Part shown: one piece after another, positions 34,942-45,736 of the stretch
Layout of the letters: each line of letters starts with the position of its first letter
Position numbering within the stretch: the stretch's first letter is position 1
From: Anthostomella pinea
Lineage: Eukaryota; Ascomycota; Sordariomycetes; Xylariales; Xylariaceae
DNA length: 64,000 nt
Assembly (NCBI GenBank): GCA_963556695.1
Contig: CAUWAG010000008.1
Span: forward strand, 2,294,001 to 2,358,000
Reading direction: 5' to 3'
Notes under the pieces: model-generated
What the model saw: only the letters and a program-made list of their open reading frames with translations
Told to the model about the DNA's origin: nothing
Databases searched by the model: none
Program-made: the position numbers and the translations under genes

Positions 34942-36603
34942 ATGACGGATATAACGAAACCCAACTTGCCGCAAGCTGATGCTGCAGTCCTCGCGTCCGA
35001 TAAGCCTGTAGATCCAGAAGTGAAGCAAGATGTTCGCCCACTTGTCCCAAGAGGGCCCCCGATGCACCAAATATATGCCCTACCTGCTCCCATTCGTACA
35101 TTTCCCTTGCCCAACTTCTATCCTAGCAATCCCCTTTCACTCTTGCATCTCATCTATGCATGGGTAAGGCAGACTGTGTCGCCTCCACGGCACGAGCCGG
35201 CCGTTGTCCATCAGGGCATCTGGTCTCCCAACACAAGGTCGGTCCATATCAAGGATCCAAAGTCAATTAGAGCCTTGTGGGAGCAGGGTTTCTTCGGCAA
35301 GGGACTTTACAGCCGGAGTGAGCCAAACTGGCTCAAACGAGAACAAGCCCGGCAGGGCAAGCATGAGGATCATGTTGCCGAACTGTACACTACCCAGAGG
35401 CGTGAAGAACGGAAACTGATGAAGTGGGAGCGGGCTCGGAAAGAGCAGGAGGCAATATCAAGAACACGGCTGCAGGAAGCCTGGGTTGGCCCTGTTGGAC
35501 CTAAGGAGTTGTTGGCCTTGCCCAACTCACAGCGAGACCTGCAGCTCACCTCATTGATTGACTTGCCTGACGAGGATGAGGGGATTCTAGCCAGTGGTCC
35601 GACGAACTTGACCAGTGCTAATGGGGACAAGTCTGAGGGACGCCCTAATGGCATCCTCATGCCCTCGAGCCCTCTACCTGATGTCAATGGTGGGTCAATG
35701 ATTGAGTCCGAGACCAGCACATTCCCAACTCTGAACGGTGTGCATACGGGTCCTTCGCCTACTGTTTCGGGCGCATATACACCCAAGGCATCACCAGGCT
35801 GCAGTACAGTAGCCACGAAGCGTCGGAAGAGTGTGCGTTTCTCGCCCAAGGTAGAGTCGACCACCTTCCATCTCTCGGATCCGCCAAGCCCTGGCCAAGG
35901 CTTGCAGCCAAACGGCAAAGTCCCGAATGGCTCTATAACGAACGGCAATTCGCCACTGTCCCAAGCAGTTGCCGATGCGATCCATACCGATTCTCTCGAG
36001 GATGAGGTATTTGGAAACAACTCAGATCTAGCGATCGAGATTGTGGACCGAGAACACCTTCAACTCACCCTGGAAGAAGCTTTCTACCTTGTCTTCGCCC
36101 TCGGCGTCTTGACCATCATGAACCCCGTGACTGGGAAGTCTATGACTGCGCCTGAACTGTTCACTCTTTGCCGGCAGCAGTCTTATTTCCCTCCAAGATC
36201 TATGGGACTGCAGCCTGACGATCCGTTCCTCATCCAATATGCTGTGTACCACCACTTTCGATCTCTAGGCTGGGTGGTCCGACCTGGTATTAAGTTCGGT
36301 GTCGACTGGCTGCTGTACAATCGTGGTCCCGTGTTCTCTCACGCTGAATTCGCGGTGATGGTACTGCCTGCGTATACACATGACTGGTGGAAGGCTGAGG
36401 GACGCCGGCCTCCCCAGAAGTCCTGGCACTGGTTGCACTCGATAAACCGTGTGCAATCCACAGCATTGAAGACATTGGTCCTCGTCTATGTTGACATACC
36501 ACCCCGGTGTGATGAGGAGCTCGAGCCAGCGACCATCTTGAAGCAATATCGAGTTCGAGAATTCATCGTCAAAAGGTGGCTCAGCAATCGCAACCGAGAT
36601 TGA
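34942..36603 (+). CDS. SEN2: tRNA-splicing endonuclease subunit SEN2
   Basis: Catalytic subunit that cuts the 5' splice site of intron-containing pre-tRNAs in the SEN2-SEN34-SEN15-SEN54 complex. Single exon, 553 aa. The C-terminal nuclease fold starts at about residue 375 (LTLEEAFYLVFALGVL). The catalytic triad is visible as Tyr459 (LLYNRGPVFSHAEF), His467 and Lys510 (STALKTLVLVYVD). The N-terminal half has the family motif GIWSPNTRSVHIKDPKSIRALWEQGFFGKG, needed for complex assembly, followed by a Ser/Pro/Asn-rich linker. It converges on the MFS transporter. Assignment is secure from the triad and the flanking motifs. Confidence 0.95.
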   Translation: MTDITKPNLPQADAAVLASDKPVDPEVKQDVRPLVPRGPPMHQIYALPAPIRTFPLPNFYPSNPLSLLHLIYAWVRQTVSPPRHEPAVVHQGIWSPNTRSVHIKDPKSIRALWEQGFFGKGLYSRSEPNWLKREQARQGKHEDHVAELYTTQRREERKLMKWERARKEQEAISRTRLQEAWVGPVGPKELLALPNSQRDLQLTSLIDLPDEDEGILASGPTNLTSANGDKSEGRPNGILMPSSPLPDVNGGSMIESETSTFPTLNGVHTGPSPTVSGAYTPKASPGCSTVATKRRKSVRFSPKVESTTFHLSDPPSPGQGLQPNGKVPNGSITNGNSPLSQAVADAIHTDSLEDEVFGNNSDLAIEIVDREHLQLTLEEAFYLVFALGVLTIMNPVTGKSMTAPELFTLCRQQSYFPPRSMGLQPDDPFLIQYAVYHHFRSLGWVVRPGIKFGVDWLLYNRGPVFSHAEFAVMVLPAYTHDWWKAEGRRPPQKSWHWLHSINRVQSTALKTLVLVYVDIPPRCDEELEPATILKQYRVREFIVKRWLSNRNRD

Positions 36604-36907
36604 GTTGCATTTAAGATACCTTGCATGAGAGGCGTTCTCGCATAGAATGGCGTTGGTGGTATACTGATAGCCCCCTGGCATAGCATAGGTGTGCGACATT
36701 TTTTGTATTAAACGGGCAATGTTAGGATCACGACCATGTCACATATTGTGCAACAAGGCATCTAGAAGCTCTGCGGAATGCTACTTCTACAACATCTTGA
36801 CTTCCACGTATCTTGCAAACCACTTTCGTGAATGCTGAATATGATATGCAAGTATCGTGACGCCGCTCAGTCATCCATCCCCTGCACACGTTGTGTCTCC
36901 AAGAATC
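36604..36907. other. Convergent 3' region
   Basis: 304 bases between the SEN2 and MFS stops; no feature seen. Confidence 0.6.
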
Positions 36908-38461
36908 TCAGTCACCTCGAACAGTGTCATCTGAATCCTCCTCGGAGGGACTCTCTTGTACTGCTGTCAAGTCTTCATTATCCTTCTCGCTTGCCTGGGG
37001 CAGAAACCTTGTCGAGATAGTGAAGCCCAATGCCAAAACGGCCATGATGATCCAAACGAAGTACCCATAGAAGAACTGATTTTTAGCTCCAATGGCAAAC
37101 AGACTAGCGAACAAGGCAGGCGAGAAGGACCGCAATGCGCTCGATATTGTGAGGGCGACTGCGTTGAGCATGCCCAGGGACTGGGGCGATGGCGAGACAT
37201 CGTTCAGGGCGAGCTGCGCGGCCGTAAATGCCATGCTCACACCCGGACCAACGACCAAGGCAATGGGGGTGACGACCCAGAAGGCGGTCGTCGCGGCGTC
37301 GGTCCCCTGGCGCAGGAGCAGATTCAAGAAGGGCATCCCGGCCATAAAGAAGGGGTAGGCGTTTCCACATGCTCGCATGACCCAGTTGGTGCCAAATCGG
37401 TGTTGCAGTGGCGGGAAGAACACGAGTAGCCATATGGCCTGGGAGAAGCCGGTCAGGCCCATGAATAGCGAGATCTGCAGGGGACTGAAATGGAGACCGC
37501 CCAGGTGAACCTTGGTGAACCAGAAGACAGGCACGATGGCTGTGTAGGCAAAGGCGAGTAACATGACGTGTCCGTAGTTGTAGAGGACGGCCCCGACGCC
37601 GCGCGACTTGAGCAACTGCCACGTCGACTTGGCTGGGGGTTTCGGAGCGGTACCAGCTTCGTTGCCGCCCTTGGGCTCCCTGTGCAGCGTTTCCTCGACG
37701 AACAAGGCGCTCGTGAACACGGCCGTGAGGCCGATACATCCGACAACGATGGACGACAGGGCATACGGGTACACCTCAAAGAACCATACGCCACCAAAAG
37801 TCCGGGGGTACTGACCGGCCGGATCGGCCAGGGCGCCTCCCAGCAGGGGCCCGATGAGGATGCCCAGATTACCGCTGAAGGCGAACCAGCCGAAGGCCCT
37901 CGCCTGCGTATGGCTCGTGCTGTGCTCGCTGATCATGGTGCGGATGGTGACGATAGTGCCCGCGAAGACGCCGGCCAGGCACCGGAAAAGGATCATCTGC
38001 CACACGGTCTTGGCCAGGCCGAACAGGGCGGTGGCGAGGGCGACGCCGACGAGCGAGAAGACCAGCACGGGCTTGCGGCCCAGGCGGTCGGCGGCGGCGC
38101 CCCAGAACATCATCACCACCATCATGGTCAGCGAGAACAGCGACTCGATGAGCCCCGAGTAGAAGCCGACGTCGTCGTCGGCGAGGTTGCCGTTCTCCTG
38201 CACCATCTGGTTGATGTAAGGGAATATGGAGAAGAAGGCGATGGGCTCGATCATGCGGGCGTAGCAGAGCAGCAGGATCTGCCGCTTGGGCAACGGCTTG
38301 TCTTGCGACTTGGGTGAGGATGTCGCGATCGCGTCGGCGACGTCGGGGTCACCGGCCGGCGCGACCGGGGACGTTGCCAGGAGGGGTGTGGTCTCGCTGG
38401 CCGCCGCATCGGTGCCGGAGTTTTGTGCCATGCTGCCTTCTGAAGCGCGGCTGGATGCCAT
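36908..38461 (-). CDS. Major facilitator superfamily transporter (DHA1/ZIFL-like)
   Basis: Integral membrane carrier, single exon, 517 aa from the ATG at 38461 (MASSRASEG). An in-frame ATG at 38629 would add 56 residues with no family similarity, and 38431 is also possible. A polar N-terminal tail with the vacuolar-type motif SETTPLLA precedes twelve predicted membrane spans. MFS motif A is clear (GAAADRLGRKPVLVF, loop 2-3) and motif C-like GPLLGGALADP follows. Overall it resembles the ZIF-like/YCR023c group of fungal transporters. The ETTPLL motif suggests endosomal or vacuolar sorting, which is inference. Substrate unknown. Confidence 0.9.
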   Translation of the reverse strand: MASSRASEGSMAQNSGTDAAASETTPLLATSPVAPAGDPDVADAIATSSPKSQDKPLPKRQILLLCYARMIEPIAFFSIFPYINQMVQENGNLADDDVGFYSGLIESLFSLTMMVVMMFWGAAADRLGRKPVLVFSLVGVALATALFGLAKTVWQMILFRCLAGVFAGTIVTIRTMISEHSTSHTQARAFGWFAFSGNLGILIGPLLGGALADPAGQYPRTFGGVWFFEVYPYALSSIVVGCIGLTAVFTSALFVEETLHREPKGGNEAGTAPKPPAKSTWQLLKSRGVGAVLYNYGHVMLLAFAYTAIVPVFWFTKVHLGGLHFSPLQISLFMGLTGFSQAIWLLVFFPPLQHRFGTNWVMRACGNAYPFFMAGMPFLNLLLRQGTDAATTAFWVVTPIALVVGPGVSMAFTAAQLALNDVSPSPQSLGMLNAVALTISSALRSFSPALFASLFAIGAKNQFFYGYFVWIIMAVLALGFTISTRFLPQASEKDNEDLTAVQESPSEEDSDDTVRGD

Positions 38462-39006
38462 TGTCAGTAGGATTGCCCAGGCGAGTTGAAATTGGCGGAG
38501 TGTTGCGCTGGAATGAAGTCCGCCTGAGCTGAGTGGAGGTGTCTGCTTTATGTCGCAAAACCTTAGGCGCAGATCGTGTAGCTTGACCCCTGGCCGGGTC
38601 AGCTTTTTGGTGCCTTGAGAGTCGGCCATGCAGATGAGATGTACGCAATGCTCAAGTTCCAGTCACTAATGATACACGCAATCTCGGAAGCGACGGGCCT
38701 ACTGGCAATCTTCCTTTCGCTGCTGGATGAATGGATGCGAATGCGACTGCAACACGATACGATACGAATGACTATGACGCTCGTCGCGCTGATGTTTAGC
38801 ACGCCGTTCGAACTTTTGGTGGGATACGCCCCGAATTTACAGCGCCCTAGTAGCCCCTTCAACAGCAACTCGCAGTACGCAACATGTGTATATGGTCGTC
38901 CACCTTATGATGATTACCGCAACAACAGGCTATCCTATCTACAAGCGTGATGACCTCTCATCGGTTTAATCGTCCAGGGCAGCCCCTTAATGACAGCCAG
39001 TTGAGT
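38462..39006. other. Intergenic region 5' of the MFS gene
   Basis: 545 bases between the MFS start and the stop of the Zn2Cys6 gene. An open frame on the plus strand (38615-38950) has no family features. It contains a small gatacgatacg duplication but nothing else. Confidence 0.5.
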
Positions 39007-41835
39007 CTAGTTGAGTCCCCCATTGCCCGTTCCTACATCCCACTCCATGCCCTTGGCCGACTCGACCCAACCATTCCAGTCCACCTCTCCACCAAAGTCC
39101 ATATTTAGATCATTCGCGTCGACATCTAGATTGCCGAAGATATCGACATTGCTGTCAGCATCAGCCCATAACCAAGTTCCGATCCCGCCACCGCCGGATG
39201 GGCCACGAGCCCAGTCTATAGGATTCGATGGGAAAGCATTGTATGTTGGCTGGGCGCCCACGGCCTGACCTGCAGGCATCGTGCCGTGGGACTTCCAAGG
39301 TATAGCAGATTCCATGTTGGTCATGGGGTTTGCTGAGCCCTGACCCGTAGAGATATGGGCAGGCTGGAAGTTTGTGCTGCTATCCGAGCCATATTGCCCG
39401 AGTTGATGCTGGCCTTCAGTGGCCACCGGTGGTGCGGTGAGTGAGGCAGCCGCCTCTGTGCTTGGTAGCACTGGTATGTGAGCTTCATCCCCCGATTCGG
39501 CTATGAGCATGCGCCATCTCTCGCGGAAATACTCGACATTCTGCTCAGCGGAGAGTGGGCCGTCGCTCAACGGCACAGGGAGTTTACCGTCTTCAGCCTC
39601 GAGCTGTTGAGCAGCCCACGCATTACCACGTAGCCTCTCGAGCTCAGCAGCACGATGCCTCCGCGCCTTGGCTACCAGCTTTCGCAGCGGAAACCAGATA
39701 CGTAAGTTCTTATCCATGTTGGATTGAGCTGGAATCAACCAGGGGCTTTGCAGTCCCAGATAGGCTCGTTCGATGGTGGGCGACCATGGGCGCTGGGATA
39801 TCTCAATCAGGATATAGACAATCGCGTGCCATTGGGTGTACGTCTGGAAGATCCAACGCCATGGACGACAAGCTGGCTCGGCGTGCAGCACGTGGTTGTT
39901 CTCGGCCACCTCAATTGCCGACACGAGCAGTTTGTCTCGAATCTCATCCGAGAAGTGCTCACTGGGCGTTGCAAACAGGACAGGAAGATGGGTGATGAGC
40001 GTCATTTTCGCGGCCGTGACACGCACCACCCGGACCAAAACCCAATGCATCATCTTTCGACCTTCGGGAAATTCAAGATTGTTCCGCTCCGGTACCTCGT
40101 ACATCTCGTTCAGGAGGCGGGTTTGCTGTTCAAGGCCCTGGGGTCCGCCCTTGGGCATGGCAACCGTCATCCGCCTCGTGATGGCACAAATCTCAGAGGA
40201 AACAATAGCAACCGTGGCATCTGTAAAGCCTTCGCGTGGTGGGGGCATTTCTTTGGTATCAGGCCCAAAGTCTGCGTCGTTGATGTTCAGGGGTAGCCTG
40301 GTGTCGAAGCTGTTGCTGCTGATGGTGATGTCGGACCCCTGGTCGTCTGACGCTCTCATATCGAGTGCGCACAGTGCCCACCAGACCCGTCTGCGCATCT
40401 CAACCTCGAATGGGGTGAGGTGGCCGAAATGGCTTCCGTCGCGGTGCATCCCCAAGGCTTGCGCCATACGGATTACCAGCCCCGTCATCATCCAACCGAA
40501 TCTCGGGCTGTCGTGGAGGCGAACGAGAAAGAGGAAGATGGCAAACGCCTGTACCAGTACTATATCAGGGACGTTGAGGAAATCTGCCTTGGCGAGGGCA
40601 TATTCGAGTCCAAGCCGATATTTGAGGTTGAGATCGGTCTTGGTAGCACCAAAATTCATCGCTACCTAGACATGAAGTTGGCAACTGCCCGTCACATGGT
40701 GTCTACATATGAAAATAAGACTCACGTCGTCCTCCTCCATTGATGTTACCGCTGCATAATAGATGGAAAACATCAACGCCTCGCTAACAGGCGTGAGGCT
40801 GTTCGCACTGCCGGCGCGTGAACTGCGGGCCATCTGATTCACAGTGGGCATATGAACAATCTGAAGGAGGGTGTTGATGTTCTCGGAAAACACGTCCAGA
40901 AGAAAGGGCACCTGAGAGGGAAGAGGTTGGAACTGACGGAGGTCCGAGCCCGAAGGGTTGAGGTTGTGACGAAACAAGAAAGCATGGCGTTCCGAAGGCG
41001 TCCGTTCCAACTCTTGGGTAGACGAATATTTCCCCGGGCTTGCCTCATCATCTGATGTATCGGAATCGGAATCAGTGCCGGCAAGACCTCGCGTGTCTTT
41101 CTTTAATGCATCGAGCTACGAGACAGCTTAGCTCCTAGGCGAGTGATTCCTGTACATGAAGCATGAATCAGGCCGAACATAGGTACCTACCTCGTCGTTG
41201 ACGCGTGACCAAAAACCGCTGCTCACATAACGACTCTTGCTTGCATCGTTGAGCACCAACCTCCCAAATTGCTGTTGAACATTGCCAGCACTTGTAGTAG
41301 AGGGCTGTTCTGCTCGATGGTCTGCATCACGGCCGTGGGTCGAGCTACCAGGAGAATCGATGTCTATCCGAGGCGAGCTGCCGGTTGAGAGTGCTGCGGC
41401 TTGAGCCTGCTCCAGCTGTCCGCTGAGGTCCTTGACAAGGCTCTCGAGACTCCGTAGTCTCTCCATGACTTGGCTAACGCCCGGGTCGACATCCGGGGCG
41501 GGTGTTGAGTCGGCAGCTGCACTAGCAGCTGCCGAGGCGGTGATGCGCTCAAGACGCCGAGCCCACCGCGGAGGACGGTCGGCGGATGGGACGACACACG
41601 GGATGTTGGCCCGACGGCAGTTGGAGCACGGCGACTGCTTGTCGCAACGGACCTTGCGGGTCCTACAGACGGCACAACTGCGCACCTTTGGGCGTGGCGC
41701 CGAAGCGGTAGCAGGTGTTGCTGTTGTGGAGGGCGAGGTCGCGGCTTTCTCGGTTCCCGAAGCCGAAGCCGAGCGGGCGGCGGTCGAGGCCCCCGGGCCT
41801 GGAAGAGCCCCAGCCGGAGGTGGAACCTTGGACAT
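39007..41835 (-). CDS. Zn2Cys6 transcription factor with fungal-specific TF domain
   Basis: Exons 41191-41835, 40726-41115 and 39007-40665 with introns of 75 bp (GTAGGT...CGTAG) and 60 bp (GTGAGT...TCTAG) give 897 aa. The binuclear cluster is CAVCRTRKVRCDKQSPC then SNCRRANIPC, residues 54-80, with perfect C-X2-C-X6-C-X5-C-X2-C-X6-C spacing, followed by a linker and a short coiled coil (MERLRSLESLVKDLSGQLEQ). The fungal_trans domain runs from about 330 (LLQIVHMPTVNQM) through HDSPRFGWMMTGLVIRMAQALGMHRDG. The C-terminus is an Asn/Asp/Gly-rich acidic tail, a likely activation region. It is divergent from a Rossmann oxidoreductase that could be a local target. Target pathway unknown. Confidence 0.93.
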
Positions 41836-42361
41836 ACTGATGTGAGGTGTGCGCAGTTAATCGCTTTTCTTTCGCACCTTTGCACCTTTGTTCGCGTTAC
41901 TCTCGGTCAGGCGCCGTGGCAGAGCCAATCCCTCATCTTCCTCTTGCAGCGCCTCACGTCTCTGGCCCAATCATAATCATCAATGGCTGCTGGCGACGGA
42001 ATGGCTGGTGGTGGTGGGTCTGTTCAGGGGTCGATCAAAGCTGAGTCAGCATATTCAGCTCCGAACAAAAGCGCGAAAATAAAGCGAGACGGGCACGACG
42101 GGATAACTTTATGAGCAGCGCCACACTCGTGACACTCCTTTGTTTCGCACCATCATCGGGTCCGCGTCGTCAACGGCGAGTAGGACTCAAAGTGAAGAAG
42201 ATAAAATCCTCGGAATGCCATGCGGATTCAATGGTAAGAATTGTTAAACATCTACGAACCTCCAACAAACTGCAGTCAAGTTTCAATCCTATCATAAACA
42301 CTTGCACAAACAAACCCCCACACAGGAACATATCCAGCTTGCATAACTTCTATCAATCACA
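41836..42361. promoter_or_regulatory. Shared divergent promoter, Zn2Cys6 factor and oxidoreductase
   Basis: 526 bases between divergent starts. No CGG-N-CCG palindrome was obvious to me. Confidence 0.45.
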
Positions 42362-43099
42362 ATGACTTCCTCCATCGAGACAGTTGCCTTCCTCGGCGCC
42401 AGCACAGGAGTTGGACTCTCGGCACTCAAGCACACCCTCGCCACGGGCCGCAGATGCATCGCCCTCTGCCGCAACCCAGCCAAGCTTGCCGCCATTCTCC
42501 CTACCGAGTCCAACCCCAACCTCGCCATCGTGCAAGGCAACGCCAAAAGCGTAGAAGACGTCTCGAAATGTCTGAAGGCTAGCCACGGCAAGCTCGTCGA
42601 TACGGTTGTCTCTAGCATCGGCGCCGCGCCAGTGATGAACAAACTGTCCATCAGCATTGACGACCCCGTCGTCTGCAGAAAAGGCATGGCCACCCTCCTC
42701 GAAGCAATCGAGAACCTTCGCCGGGATGGCGCTACTGGCAAGCCGTATATCGTCGCCTGCAGCACTACCGGCATGTCGCGCTTCGGTCGCGATATCCCAG
42801 CTCTGATGGTGCCGCTGTACCACGTCATGCTCAAGGTCCCACACGAGGACAAGGCCGCCATGGAAGACCGCCTGATCGCGAGCCAGGAAGACTTCACCAT
42901 CGTGCGCATGAGCTTCCTGCTCAACGGCGAGACGAAGAAGCAGGTCCGTGTGGGCATTGAGGATCCCAAGGCCGGGCGCGAGTCTGAAGCTGTGGGCTAC
43001 TTCATTACCAGAGAGGACGCTGGGAAGTGGATTGCCGAAGACCTGGTGCGGAACCGGGTTGCGAGGTACAACAAGAAGATTGTAATGGTCACGCATTGA
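42362..43099 (+). CDS. NAD(P)-binding oxidoreductase (NmrA/atypical SDR-like)
   Basis: Single exon, 245 aa. The N-terminal Rossmann fold shows AFLGASTGVGLSALKH, a glycine-rich dinucleotide loop, followed by CRNPAKL, where the Arg suggests NADPH preference. VDTVVSSIGAAP is the usual strand-4 segment, and a C-terminal strand-helix pattern completes the fold. There is no YxxxK pair, so this is an atypical, NmrA/NAD-dependent-epimerase-like protein, not a classical SDR. It probably acts as a cytosolic reductase or a redox-sensing protein; substrate unknown. It is divergent from the Zn2Cys6 regulator. Confidence 0.85.
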   Translation: MTSSIETVAFLGASTGVGLSALKHTLATGRRCIALCRNPAKLAAILPTESNPNLAIVQGNAKSVEDVSKCLKASHGKLVDTVVSSIGAAPVMNKLSISIDDPVVCRKGMATLLEAIENLRRDGATGKPYIVACSTTGMSRFGRDIPALMVPLYHVMLKVPHEDKAAMEDRLIASQEDFTIVRMSFLLNGETKKQVRVGIEDPKAGRESEAVGYFITREDAGKWIAEDLVRNRVARYNKKIVMVTH

Positions 43100-43471
43100 A
43101 AGGAGTCTCTTGGGCATATATTGGTTGGCGTACTGGTCTAAATTGTCTTAATCCGGTCATTGTTTCCTTTCGTCTGGCTATAATCGGGAGTTCAGGAGGT
43201 CAGGAGGCCTTTCTTGAAGAATTGAATAGACTCGGAGTAATCCCACACCACGTACAGCTTCAGTGCCATCACAGAAAAAGAAAAATCCACATCTATGTCA
43301 AGGTGCCTCATGATCGCACCCTGCGTCAGTCAGAGTGAAAACACACCGGTGGACTTCACCCACTTTGGAGCACTTGCACTTTTGAAATCAACGCTACGAA
43401 GCATCATCTTTAGATTGGCACAGAGGCTGAGTTATTTAACTAGGAAAAGGGTTGGGAAATTATCTGAGAAC
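43100..43471. other. Intergenic region
   Basis: 372 bases between the oxidoreductase stop and the end of a minus-strand pseudogene. No feature seen. Confidence 0.55.
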
Positions 43472-44223
43472 TCAGATACGGTTCGGTATGGTAGGCCAAC
43501 GGCCTTCCTCTGACAACGCAAAGGTATGTTTCTTAATGGTCTCAAGAGCCTCGCGAAGTCCAGCTAGCCTTTGCAACAGGAGTTCAAGTTGAGCATCCCG
43601 ACCGGCGAGCTCATTGTCCAGCTCTGCCTTCCGCTGACCCAGGCTGTTGTAGATATGGTCGATCCTCTTTTTGACCTGCGTGCTTCTCTCGTGCTACGGA
43701 AGCCAGTTCCGCGGCTCTACAAGAATGCCGTCGATCTCCCTAGTCATCCCTTCCACGCCTGGTCTCTCGAATGGCAGCTATTGAGCGCTAGCTCAAATTC
43801 ATCCAGCTCTGACTGGTACAGCGACGCCTTGGTGGCCTCCATTTTCGCCCACATATCTCGAAGCTCGGCTGTCGTGCCAGCTTCCGTCAAGAGCTTCGAG
43901 AAAGACGGATCCGTAGCACCACTTACCTCTACCTCGTACCGCTGCACTCTGTCAGCAAACTTGGTCTCCAAAACCTCGCATCATTTTTGAAGGTGGGTTG
44001 TCGACGTGGTAGCTGTGTGTATAAACTGCTCGAGCAGTTTGTCTAAATTCTGGAACCTATGGGAGATTGAGTTGATACGGCATTCTGGACACCTGCGCGG
44101 AAGTTCGTTCTGGTTGGGAAAACGGCCTTTGTTTTCATCAACTCTTGTTTGGCTTATGATTGCTCCATCGGCCGTGTGTGTGAAGTGGCCACAAGCCCAC
44201 TTCAGAACAACTGAATCTGACAT
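43472..44223 (-). pseudogene. Decayed Cys/His zinc-site and coiled-coil protein
   Basis: Read on the minus strand from the ATG at 44223, the product starts MSDSVVLKWACGHFTHTADG and continues to RRCPECRIN, a Cys-X-His plus Cys-X2-Cys pattern that could bind one zinc. A helical, charged remainder follows (VLETKFADRVQRYEVEV; MWAKMEATKASLYQSELDEF; KKRIDHIYNSLGQRKAELDN; LLQRLAGLREALETIKK), a long coiled coil ending at 43472. The frame is interrupted by TGA at 43981-43983, a frame change between about 43742 and 43790, and TAG at 43694-43696. Both stops could be single C-to-T changes (CGA, CAG). The intact length would be about 250 aa. I know no named family. The start is back to back with the intact gene at 44739. 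Confidence 0.65.
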
Positions 44224-44738
44224 GGCAGGGTGGTTTAGGTAGATCCTCAAGATGGTCCCTATGTGTCAGTAAGGCAAGCCACTCAATATTCCAGTCCGAT
44301 GGGATGCGACTGGAACTCTTTTGGTCTCGCCTGTAGAAGCCGGGCTTGCGCGTGAAATACACTCGGAAAAGTAGAAAAACATGCATTCTGATACATCGTA
44401 AAGCCTATATTCCTGAACAACATCTTTATTGTGATGTATGAGTTAGAGCATGGGGCTAACCATAAAGAAGAATCTATTGTCAAACAGCTCTGATAGAAAG
44501 GCCTTGTTACTTGATTGACGAGCTTGAAGCGCTTTGTCACTTACGCAAGCCGTTAGTCAATGATGCAGATGACAGCACAACCTAGACGGCAATCGTCTTG
44601 TGTTCATTGTTAAAGCTGACAGAGACGAGGCCTTGTCTGTATCGAGGCAATAAGTATAAAGTATCGTTCAACGCCGACCCAAAACAGAAACATTGTACTC
44701 TTCGATACCAACCCCTTTCTTCTCATCCACTCAGCAAA
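44224..44738. other. Divergent spacer between two Cys/His protein loci
   Basis: 515 AT-richer bases between the pseudogene start and the divergent intact gene. No definite element. Confidence 0.45.
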
Positions 44739-45107
44739 ATGCCTTCTTTCGTCACTTCTGAAGTGTTCACCTGCAGCCACGTTCTGGAGACGAAGCACAG
44801 GTCTTTCGGTAGCGACGAGTCCACCATCGTCGACACGATCCCCATTCCCATGCGGTGCCTCATGTGTGTATGCCAATCCACCCTGGATTCGTCTCTCGGT
44901 GGCCTGAGCGCCGTGCCGAGAAGCTGCATGCGGGAATTGGCAGCGCACTTCCAGATGCTGATGAGCAAGCCCGACGGGATGAGACATGAGCTGGAGACAC
45001 TCAAGTATCAGCTGCAGAATGTCGACGACGTGACTAAGTTCCGGCGCGCAACGGTGGCTTTAGCGGGATACCCTGGGGTGGGCGGTCGCTTTGTTCTCCA
45101 GTATTAG
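44739..45107 (+). CDS. Small Cys/His protein of unknown function
   Basis: Single exon, 122 aa, starting at the ATG in context caaaATGCC. The N-terminus reads MPSFVTSEVFTCSHVLETKH, followed by MRCLMCVC, so it has a Cys-X-His pair and a Cys-X2-Cys pair, plausibly one zinc site. The rest is a helical region (MRELAAHFQMLMSKPDG; HELETLKYQLQNVDD) and a Gly-rich end (YPGVGGRF). It shares this layout with the divergent pseudogene to its left, suggesting duplicated relatives. No signal peptide. I do not recognise a named family; function unknown. Confidence 0.6.
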   Translation: MPSFVTSEVFTCSHVLETKHRSFGSDESTIVDTIPIPMRCLMCVCQSTLDSSLGGLSAVPRSCMRELAAHFQMLMSKPDGMRHELETLKYQLQNVDDVTKFRRATVALAGYPGVGGRFVLQY

Positions 45108-45736
45108 GGTAACTCAGATAAGTAGCCCACCACCCATCGGTTCAGGGTATGTAAGTAGTTCGCAGGGAGCTTGAATTTAATGATTGAATTAAGACGTTCG
45201 AACTGATATAAGGATTGTACATGATACGGACGCCTCCGCCATAATAGTGATGTCGATCCATCGTTCCTCATCTCCTGTCCCCTCCTGCCTCACCAAGTAT
45301 GATACAGGTGCTGACAGTTGATATGCACCAAAGATTAAATGATACTTAGCTCGTGGTACGCAGCTCGTACACATGAGGGAAGAGTCTGAGCTCTTCTCCA
45401 AGCGCATTCTAGTGCTCTACTATACTATGTAGGCTTTGAAACCGACACGTTACTTCCACACTGACTTAAGCACGTCGAGCCGGAACTGGAATGGCAAATG
45501 CCACTGAACAGGGCCTGTCAGCAATGTCGTGCCCCAGCGCGATGGCCCGAAGCTCACCTTGGCAGATCTGGCTTGTATCCTCAAGGTGTCTAACACAGAC
45601 AAACGGCGCATGCTCTGACCAACATCAGATTGTGGTTTGAGACTGGATCATCCGTTCGTTGTTCTATCCCCGGCCGTCGCCGAGTAGCCGATCCTACTCT
45701 GAATGCAGCTGTGCGAAGCTCCCGGACACCCTTTGT
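45108..45736. other. Intergenic region
   Basis: 629 bases between the small gene and the stop of the C2H2 factor. No feature recognised. Confidence 0.5.

Noticed and set aside
38615..38950. 111-aa frame over the MFS 5' flank
   Set aside because: Starts without a good ATG context and has no domain; it overlaps the MFS promoter.
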